NCBI GenBank assembly: GCA_950295325.1
Contig: OX485803.1
Coordinates: forward strand, 38,207,554-38,271,553
DNA from: Polytrichum commune
Taxonomy: Eukaryota > Streptophyta > Polytrichopsida > Polytrichales > Polytrichaceae
Length of the DNA stretch: 64,000 bases
Reading direction: 5' to 3'
Each line of letters starts with the position of its first letter. Within the stretch, counting starts at the first letter, position 1. The translations under genes were made by a program, and so were the position numbers. Below the pieces are notes generated by a model. The model was not told the origin of the DNA, searched no databases, and saw only the letters and a program-made list of their open reading frames with translations. Shown here piece after piece: positions 55,537 to 64,000 of the stretch.

Positions 55537-58500
55537 TCATGCATAAGTGACTGCATAATCACATAGTGCAGAGTTTGCAGAATGCAACTTCTTGCACCGG
55601 TTACTCAACATGCTAAAGACCACATTTGATGTTGTTGCAATGGCATACTTGTAACCCTCAGCAAAGTTAGTTGGTGTTGGGGCTGTATTTGTCCAAGTGC
55701 CATCAGAGAGTTTCATGACTGGTTGATGCATCCTGGAGGCAACACAAACGTAATGCGGATTAAACTATTGAAAGACAATAATATAATGCGGATTAAACTA
55801 TCGAAAGACAATAATGATGTTGTTAAGGTAAAACAAGCGAACCTAATTCGGTTGGGTACTTATCTTTTTTGAATACCTACTCTTTTATGGTGTTCGGTTA
55901 GGTGTAGATCTAAGAATGAACACAAAAATACATGTGTTTAATAGAGATCATGGACTATCATGAACTATTTTGAATTCAATAGTCAATATAATTGGAGAGA
56001 CATATATGATCATTTAAGAAGAAAGTGAATGTGTTGCTTTGTTCATTAATGAGATATTCATATGACCTTGATTTGGCATGACTAGGCCTAGGAGAAGTGG
56101 GCTAATTGGAGGGAGAAAGAAATTTGAGACAACACCAAGTACCATATTCTTGAGCTGAGTATGTCACCGTGATGATTGAGATATTTTCAGTTCAAAGGTT
56201 AACATCTAGACATTCTCAGGCTTAGATACTTGAGGTTATGGAAATAAAATGAGAGAATGTATACCATGCTGACAAATACTACCATACTTATTATCACCCA
56301 CAATAAAAGATCCTCTGGTGTGGAAAAGTGGACTTACCAGTCTGAAAATCCCCTTACAAAAACGTAAGGGATTTTCACTTTTGTGTCATTCAAAGCATTG
56401 TAGCTGTCCAATGCCTGTGCAACACCAACACCCTCCATGGCCGAACTGCAATACCACAATTACTTCATTATGGGATGTAAAATATATCAGGAAAAACATT
56501 GACATTGGAAACACTTAATATGTCAATTGCTAGATCCAGATGACAGAACAAGCCGAGTGATAGAAAGAGAAAAGAGAGATGACTCCCATGTTGCCACCGG
56601 CGTGAATTATGACAATGCTTCATTTTAGAGTTAGTCTAACTTTATATGTAACTCTCGAACGGGCATCATAAGAATCAAAGGGACCTTGAAGATTTTTGTC
56701 TCTTGTCAAAAATTGATGTCTTGAACATGTGTGAACAAGCTTCTAAGGGCTACTTCACACACGAGACTGAGGGCCTGTGACCATTGCACTTCAAGCAATC
56801 TCATTGGTGGAAAAGGCGAAGCCGGTCTGAGTTCGCTTCACACTACGATTGAGAGACCCACGGAGCAAGTGAATGCAAGATGGATGTCAAGTCTACATGG
56901 ATTCCTACATGGCATCAAATGGATCATGTTTCATGGCCACTTGGACTCTTTTCAAAAACCACCTCTTGGAGGTAGGCCTCACACAAAATGGGGAGACCAT
57001 GGCCCTCCGAAATTTGGCAATCATTGATTTATTATATTCTATCATGTGTGATGATCCCGCATGGATAGAAATTCATTGAAATAGCATTTGGTTGAGGGCA
57101 TGGTCACATACGACTTCACAGAACACTTGAGGGCCCATGACCACACTACATGATTTTGGAGTGTCTTGGGACAGCCTTCAAACACTTCTTCTATTCTTTC
57201 ACAACTTCACGGCCACAACTCTTGGCTCGTGTGTGAAGTGACCCTAAGGCTCCCACATGGTTGATTGAACGTACATGGCTCACTTAGACACCCCCATGAT
57301 GATTGGTTGGGCCTATAATGGTAGGATGCACCAGACATTAAGTGCTAAGAAGGTCACCTATCCAAGAACTATTCCGGCCTTAGGCAACTTTACCTTGGAG
57401 TTCCCATGGGATCTGGGTTAAGGCCGTGTCTTTTAAGCCACCCCTTGTTAATCAAAACATTATTAGTCAGAGTGCAGTATATAGAGCCCAAGGGATGGCC
57501 TTTGTTCACAGAAAGCCGTGGGGAGAGGACCTTACTGGATGTAGAGCACCAGTAGCGTGCGTTACATGCATATTGCAGACAGCCCATAGGGAGTAGATGG
57601 GCCTGTGTATTTATGAAGGAAAATCTGCTGTGGATCTTTATGATTAGCAATGCACTGCATGTCAAAAATGCATGGGGGATTGATGTCGTGTTTCTTACAC
57701 TGCGATGACATTGTGCGCTGTTTTGGACGTGTTGAAAGCCGTGTTAATGGTGAGTGCTGAATAGTTCCTGGCCGTCATCTCCCATGGAACGCCTGAGTAG
57801 AAGAACTGTGAATCGACCTCCACACATTGCCGGTAATTCCATACCCTTGGAGCATGCTTTGGATTCAAGTCATACTTCACATGAGTGGTGTTGCTCATGT
57901 CAGCCCAGTACTGACTTTCCAGACCCTGCAACCACACATGATTGATATATATATATATATATAAAACGTACTTGTTGTATCCAAAGCACACACTCGTCCG
58001 TTTGTTCTTCTTCACAAATGCTGAACGAAAATTACTGGATCGTTTGTTCTGATTGACTAGAATAATCAAGAGTGGTTTTCTGTATAAGCCCTGATTGATA
58101 TTCCTACCAGCACTTTAGCGTAACACTTGTGGTAGACATGCCTAATTATTTTATGGCTAATCGTTGTGCGTATTCTATGGTCGGTTATATGCTTACTTAT
58201 GTTATGTCTGTAGTGAGTATATATACCGATAGTCTCTGAGAAAGTTGTTTCCTTTGTAACATCTTTCCTGATAAATTCTAGCAAGCAGGCATTGCTAGCA
58301 AATTATTTGAACTACAGTCTATATTCTACGTACCTGAATGAGTGAATTTCGGAGTGGTGCACGTGACAAACTGTTTTCTCCTGCTGAGGCTCTCAATATT
58401 TCTCTTGCTAAGTCAATGCTACCACGTGTGTGTGTGTCGAAAACGCAATCACCATAAAGGGAAGCAACGCTAGGTCCATCAATTTCTCCAGGAAGGAAAC

Positions 58501-61500
58501 ACATGTTGGGGTAACCCTGGGCTTGGCCAACCCAATCAGCTAGCTTGCAGGACCAATTAATGGACATGGGAGTGACGCAAACATCACCCAAGCGTGTAAT
58601 CTGAGAAATCAAACAGGTCAAGGTCATGGGGGTAGTCCATCTACCTGAATTTTTTTAATTGAGTACTTCTATCTAATAATAACACAATTTTCATCTAATA
58701 ATACTTCCACAACATGCATTCCCAAGGGACAAGTTCGGCAAAGAGGATCCCGTCCCTCCAGGCTGACCATTTCTTTAGGTTGTTGGCGCCTCCTGCAACA
58801 TTCAAATCCCATTACCTCCCTGTTGCTCACAATGAACAAGGAGCACTGACCGCTACTTACAGGTGATCTGGTTGAGTTTGAGATATAACTGGTTGAAATT
58901 CTAGACTTCAGGAAAGGTACCAATCAATTTAGAGGAATCTATGGAATATATACTTCAAATTGATGAAGAACAACTGAAAGATCACAACATGCAACCGGTT
59001 AGACTTGGAAACACTAGGATCTTGACCAATTATGCCTAAAACCCTCCGAGGACACTGATTTTGTATGTTTATTGTTTACTAAAAAAAAAAACACCCGAAC
59101 AAGTGGGATCAACCCTTAAAACTCCCAATCAAGGACAATATGTACAGTTTAGCAGCCTTGCAAACCCTATTCGCTGCCCTCCATATGATTTGCATGGTAA
59201 GGCCCAAGAAACGAAGGGTAGAGAGAGGTGGGGTCCCCTTTGCACCACTCTACTTGTTCTTAATGTAAAACTGTACTTTGAAATTGATCCACAGTTTACA
59301 ATGATAGAAACCATATAAGAGCAAGAAGAATGATATGGAATTCAAGGATGGGGCATTTGAGTTTAAAATGTATTAGGATGATAGACTTACTTTGTGCGTT
59401 GGGTTTGCTTCAGAGCAATTGTCAGCATTTAAAATGCCACCAAGGGCAGAAGACCATCCAGAGGTACCCACATAGATCAAGTCTTTGATTTTCGTGCCAG
59501 CGCACTTCATAAGATCAAACACACACAACGCTGCTGTGGTGGGGCCAATACCTATAATAAAACCAAGCCAAGATCTATAAGTCTCACAAAACAAAAGCCT
59601 AGCTTCTTAAGGTCCAACCGCACATCCCACGTAAGGCTCCGGTTAGAGTAAGTATCCACTCAAATTAGTCATATTATGCTTGCATTGCCCATTTAAGAGA
59701 GTTGGCTGACATATGAGGTAGCAAACATTTGTGAGAACTAATCTATTTCATGGCTGCATCAACTAGTTGAAATGAAGGTTTGAATAAATAGTTATCAAAA
59801 TAGAAGTTAGGCAACTTTTGGGACCTTGCTTCTGTGAAGGAATCTAAACTCATCCATACCCCTAATGCTAACTAACCCCTACAAATGAGTCGCCCAAGTT
59901 TTTGTCTTGAATGCCCACCTTTCACTTTCCCCATCTCTTCTCCATTCCACTACGAGGTGGACCACACTATTTTCTTACATCATCCTAAATTAGCATACAT
60001 AAATATATTTTAATGATAGAAATATTAAAAATTGTTTTTAATGTTCAAGTTACATACACTATGATTTTTAATTACAATTATAGTATCTTAATCTAATTGA
60101 ATCATAATGAAACACAAATGGTGTGGGCCACATAATTATAATGAATCATAATTAGTGTCAAGTTCAAAACTTGGGCGAGTTGAGCAAAACTTTAATCGGT
60201 CAACCTTAACTCCTTTCTTAAATTTGGTCAACCTTTGGTTAGTGGTAACCATGATGTACTATCATGCAATCAATCAACTCACTCACCCGTTACCATAGAG
60301 GGCTCCCTATTTCACCTTTACAAGTGTCGGAATAGTGGGATCCAAGTGGGTCATGGCAAATGTGAACATGACACATGGTAAATTTTGAGGGGAAAATAAG
60401 TATGTGTGTTAAATAGAGAGCCCTCTACCGTAGTTGATTTCACTAACTCACATTATTAGCTAATTCTCCTAGCCAGGTGGTGCGGTGGGACCCTTAGAGG
60501 GACTCACCTTAATCAACCTTGAGTGTTGATTACATACGCATTGGAACATGTCATTAGAAACCTCTACAATCATATATTGCCAACACCACGTTACGAAGTA
60601 CTGATTCTAAGACTTGATTGATTCAGAAGCACAAGCCACACTACTACGTGCAGTTCACGCTGTTTGGACTACCATCGTAACATGATATACGATATCATTT
60701 TGTGATTGTGGGTGCTCTACGGATGAATAAACGAAGCTATAAACATTTGTGACCCTGTTTCGATCCAAGGTAATTTGCATGGGTGAAGAGACAACCTATT
60801 TGCAAAGGCAAACATAATCGATCGCACACAGGCTGGCTAGGTATCCGTGCAAACCCTCACCAGATGTGGCCACAATCGTGGGCTGACCCAGAAGCTCTCC
60901 CACAGCGACACGGGGGCACAGCATGGAGCCTGAAGGCAGGTACACGGGCTTCTTCAAGCTCTCCTCAAAGTGGACAGCTTCTGGCGTCCCAGAGTATGTG
61001 CCTGGATCCGCAACCATGAGCACAGTATACACGCTGCCTGTGAAGTAGCTGCATGCATCACCACTCCCAAGCACCTTCCTGCAAATTTCAGTGACGGATT
61101 CGATCAGGAAAACGCGATGTTTCAGTAGATTAATGTCAAGCAGATGAACGATGCAACCCCTCTTGTGGCACTTCCATATCCGCTTACAGTTGTGGCGTTC
61201 GGATCAGATCGGATCGGAACATCGTCTCATCTGGTTAGCGATTGCGATCACAAAGATTTCAAGTGTCAAGATTGGAGTTGAGATGCAAAAACGATACAAA
61301 GATGTTGAAGTGGACCTTCTAGTTTTCGTAAAGCGGTCACGTGGACGTTGTCCATTGTGTTGGCCGTTGAGCTTACTAGAATGATGTCTATGGTTTTGAG
61401 TACATGGTCCGACCTCGTCGGAGCATGGGTCTTTTTGAGCATGTGTATTAGGTAGAAATAGTTTGGGGCGTTGTAAAAAAGATTGGACCTGGTAATCTTG

Positions 61501-63829
61501 ATAGGATTAGGCATGAATGGGCATGTTGTTATGGAAACAATGGGTGGGAGTTGTTGACTAGGGTTGACTTGGAAATATGAACATGCTTTGAACATGAGAG
61601 TCTAGGGTTGATTTTAGAAACACCTATATCCAACACTTTGAGAATCCATACTCATTACATGTTTTATATGGTGTGCAAGAATCACAAGTCCCAACAAAAG
61701 TTGAAGTATCGTACAGTGATGGTTTGGTTCAACACTTAGAATGCCGAAAGGTAATTTCCAACTTGAATTCAAAAGGATCATGACCATTATGAATAAAACG
61801 TGTGACAAATATCTCTAGATTTTTTTTTGAAAAAATAAAATCATGTCAAACCAAACAACGCCCTACATTAATCTAAGAATATATAATTATGCTTAGATGG
61901 TTAAAAGGACGATTGTAAGTGTTCATTACCATAGGCTTGGATGTGTATTGTAGTACACTAAATATTGTATTCAGTGTCACCATTTCTATTTGTCTTGCTC
62001 ATTACTACTTGTGGACCAAACACCAACTGTAACCCTAAAATTATTTGTCATTCCTTGTAGAAAACTTGGGGCATTATATATTTACAATGTTGCAATTACT
62101 ATCACTTATGGTTTTTTCATCCAATTTTCAATCATTCATTACAATATTGTTTTACACAAATGTTAGAGCAACAACATGCACGCAATACCACATCAACAAC
62201 CCCGCGGAGCAAGTAAGACTTTGGACAATGGATGAACTAAAAGTAAGCTAGGATTCAACAATACTTGTAAACATAATGATAAGAACTATCATTAGAAAAA
62301 TTACCACAATGACATATTACAATATTGTATGACAATAAATGCAAAATTTAGTGCAGTGATCGCCATATAGCCAAGAACTAAATGGTAAGATGCATTGAAG
62401 ACCTCTTTCAGTTACCAACATGACTCAACAAGATTTTAAATAATCTAATATATATTGTAATTTAACATAGTAAAATATAAGTTTAGATACTCAAACAGGT
62501 GATTGTAAGTGTAATTGTTACCATAGGCTCTTTGAATGTGCATCATTGAAGATTCTAAGTTATACCATAATTATCCCAATTAATGCATGCTATTATATGG
62601 AATTATACAATGCAATAACGTCTTACTCAAGATTCCAATATTTATTAGCAAAAGTTCAATACGTTGCTCATAACATTACTCAACGTTCAGCTCTCGTGCT
62701 ATGGGCCCTCACAATATAATAGTCAGATGCTCGAAAAGCTACGTAGGGAGACTCAAATTCAAACTGGGTTCCCAACATCTCAATGTTATATTCCAAGGGC
62801 CCGCGATGTTGAGTAAGGTTATGTTTGGACATTATAGAACAGAAACAACTTTTTTTGGCAAAACATTACATAGTTATAGCACAACATAAATCCAACTATT
62901 AACACACACTACAGTCTAACCTCGTTAATATGACACTCATTTATATGGCACCCTTGATATTACGACACCTTTTTGCACAACCAAACTTTTTAGTTCAAAA
63001 CTCCCTCTTTTACACGACTACGACACTCGATAATGCGACATTTAGAATCTCCATTTTGTCATATTAAAGAGGTAGTTAATGCTAAAATTCCTTTCACCTA
63101 TGTTATGTACATCTAATACACATCCATTTTCACTTGGGAACTACTTGGAAACTTTACGTATCATTGAGATCTTAATGCTAAACGTCATGCATGCATCATT
63201 GTTGTCTAGTTTCTTATTAGAGAACTCTTTATATTTTGGTGTTAATGAAATTATTAGTTTTCAAAAACTAGTAGGGAATTTAAAACAACATGACAATTGC
63301 TAGCTTGGGTGGACAACACCAGAGCTCTCAGGACTCCTATTTCAAGAGTTCTTGAGAATATATGTATGTGTTTGGAGTTATACGTTATTATATCATACCA
63401 TCTATATTGCTTAAACCCGTTATATATATATTTAAGCTCATATTACTTATAATTTTGTATTCCCTCAATAATAAGACAACCTTATGCCATTTGTCATATT
63501 AACGAGAAGACGACACCTCGATAATTCAACCTATTTTGTGTTTCCCAAACGTGTCATTCTAAAGTGTCATTCTAAAGAGGGAGAACAGTAAGGTACTTGT
63601 GATTGGGAACAGCATTTCTTTAAACAGAAAAGGTTTCTCCTCTAAACACCTCGTGTGCCGGGAGTCGTGCAAGTTCATAATTAAGTCAGCACGGGAGACC
63701 CCACGAATCCCTCGTGAGGGGGACAAGATAGTTCTTTTACCTGGCAACTCCAGCCTTGCCATCGGCAACTCCACTCACGCACACAATTGTCAGCAGCACA
63801 AGAACACGTGCACAGCGTTGTTCCAACAT
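55537..63829 (-). CDS. Secreted nucleoside-phosphorylase-like (bark-storage-protein-type) protein, 7 exons, 421 aa
   Basis: Exons (minus): 63829-63741, 61078-60861, 59551-59391, 58600-58334, 57925-57699, 56445-56338, 55732-55537, all GT-AG and in frame. The protein belongs to the PNP/UDP phosphorylase superfamily. In plants its relatives include bark and vegetative storage proteins; enzymatic members split nucleosides with phosphate. Residues 1-24 form a signal peptide (RVLVLLTIVCVSGVADG), implying secretion or vacuolar delivery. IVATSGIGPTTAA at about 97-109 and YVGTSGW at 129-135 fit the phosphate/substrate site. SAMEGVGVAQ at 322-331 matches the ribose-binding MEG motif, with Ala where many enzymes have Glu before Met. 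RGFSDW at 352-357 holds the conserved Asp. Cys and Asn-x-Ser/Thr sites suit an extracellular protein. Intron 1 (2.7 kb) contains two transposons. Alternative: a storage protein without activity. Confidence 0.88.
55840..55985 (+). repeat. Dispersed repeat R1, copy 6 (inverted)
   Basis: Reads GGTGTAGATCTAAGAATGAAC and AACTATTTTGAATTC, complementing the landmarks of the other copies. It lies in the intron between exons 6 and 7 of the phosphorylase-like gene. Confidence 0.5.
56747..57244. mobile_element. Tourist-like MITE, TAA target duplication
   Basis: Ends GGGCTACTTCACACACGAG and, complemented, GGGTCACTTCACACACGAG: 19-bp inverted repeats with two mismatches. TAA flanks it at 56744-56746 and 57245-57247. 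The 498-bp length, TAA duplication and G-rich ends fit a PIF/Harbinger-derived MITE. It lies in the intron between exons 5 and 6 of the phosphorylase-like gene. The open frames across it (56731-57079) are not genes. Confidence 0.85.
58875..59065. repeat. Dispersed repeat R2, copy 2
   Basis: Matches 4441-4640 in the same orientation, with shared GGTTGAGTT, CAACATG, GACTTGGAAACACTAGGATC and GGACACTGATT. It lies in the intron between exons 3 and 4 of the phosphorylase-like gene. Confidence 0.6.
59552..60860. other. Intron between exons 2 and 3 of the phosphorylase-like gene
   Basis: About 1.3 kb of AT-rich sequence. AGAGGGCTCCCTATTT at 60296-60311 and AGAGAGCCCTCTACCG at about 60413 form a loose inverted pair around 60.3-60.43 kb, resembling the block near 1905 (AGAGAGCCCTTTACGG). 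No gene lies within it. Confidence 0.4.
61956..62353. mobile_element. MITE related to the 43.06-kb element, in intron 1
   Basis: Left end CACTAAATATTGTATTCAG after TA (61954-61955). The right end, complemented, reads CACTAAATTTTGCATTTATT. The right flank is CA instead of TA, so one flank may have mutated. The right half contains CAATATTGTATGACAATA, echoing the left. Boundaries are moderately secure. Confidence 0.5.
62912..63588 (+). mobile_element. Pogo/Tigger-like deletion derivative, 677 bp, TA-flanked
   Basis: Left end CAGTCTAACCTCGTTAATA, right end complemented CTGTTCTCCCTCTTTAGAA; both continue to ATGACAC, making inverted repeats of about 25 bp. TA lies on each side (62910-62911 and 63589-63590). 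The interior keeps a frameshifted C-terminal transposase fragment (63200-63360) shared with 29114-29380. The subterminal GTGTCATTCTAAAG is duplicated. It lies in intron 1 of the phosphorylase-like gene and serves as the uninterrupted reference for the copy at 27873-29285. Confidence 0.85.
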
Positions 63830-64000
63830 CGTGAATCTCTGTGGACAGACGATCACAAACTTTAGAGAGTTAGCTCTTTTCAGTTTCCGGCGAAAAAGCA
63901 ATAGTGCTTTGAATTCAAACACGTTGCTTGCAACCAACCACCCATTCACGCAGCTACTCTACCAAGTTAGTACACTTCATTTGCAACGATCTCAAGGATC
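63830..64000 (-). promoter_or_regulatory. 5' flank of the phosphorylase-like gene, cut by window end
   Basis: Should contain its leader and proximal promoter. A longer in-frame start at 63949 exists but would place about 40 residues, including basic ones, before the signal peptide, so the start at 63829 is preferred. No TATA box could be assigned in these 170 bases. Confidence 0.3.

Noticed and set aside
55537-63829. Pectin acetylesterase as identity of the minus-strand secreted protein
   Set aside because: First considered because of the signal peptide and Cys content, but the SGIGPTT, VGTSGW, MEGVGVAQ and GFSD motifs belong to the nucleoside phosphorylase fold.

Overview
The window is nuclear DNA of a land plant. 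It holds five protein genes with spliceosomal introns in about 64 kb; the rest is AT-rich, non-coding and crowded with transposons. COP1, eL13 and the aldo/keto reductase all match plant families. The COP1 linker and coiled coil read closer to my memory of seed-free plants (moss or lycophyte) than of flowering plants. That placement is an inference and cannot be settled here.

Layout. 1-10 kb: no gene; a Mutator-like foldback element (3128-3653), a diverged tandem duplication (6287-6800) and ten copies of a 174-bp satellite (7097-8836). 10.2-15.7 kb (+): a complete 13-exon COP1, 693 codons. 17.7-23.3 kb (+): a complete 9-exon aldo/keto reductase, 358 codons. 25.2-27.6 kb (-): the gene for ribosomal protein eL13, four coding exons plus a probable 5' UTR exon. 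27.9-31.4 kb: a pogo/Tigger-like fragment split by an hAT-like insertion, then a decayed inverted-repeat region. 33.5-39.5 kb: a TIR element with an 8-bp target duplication, into whose 34-bp tandem array a two-ORF PIF/Harbinger transposon has inserted. 41.2-45.9 kb (-): an eight-exon gene for an unrecognised single-pass membrane protein. 46-50 kb: sparse, with one SINE. 50-55.4 kb: wreck of a Ty1/copia retrotransposon with a SINE and minisatellites. 55.5-63.8 kb (-): a seven-exon gene for a secreted nucleoside-phosphorylase-like protein whose introns carry several transposons.

The genes do not form a functional cluster: a light-signalling E3 ligase, an oxidoreductase, a ribosomal protein, a membrane protein and a storage-protein/phosphorylase relative. 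No new multi-gene system was found. The richest material is transposon archaeology: two nested insertions dated by paralogous or flanking sequence, a PCNA-box-like tail on a Tigger fragment, and a satellite that may come from a MITE. Exon boundaries were worked out by hand from GT-AG sites, phase and family similarity. No alignment program was run.
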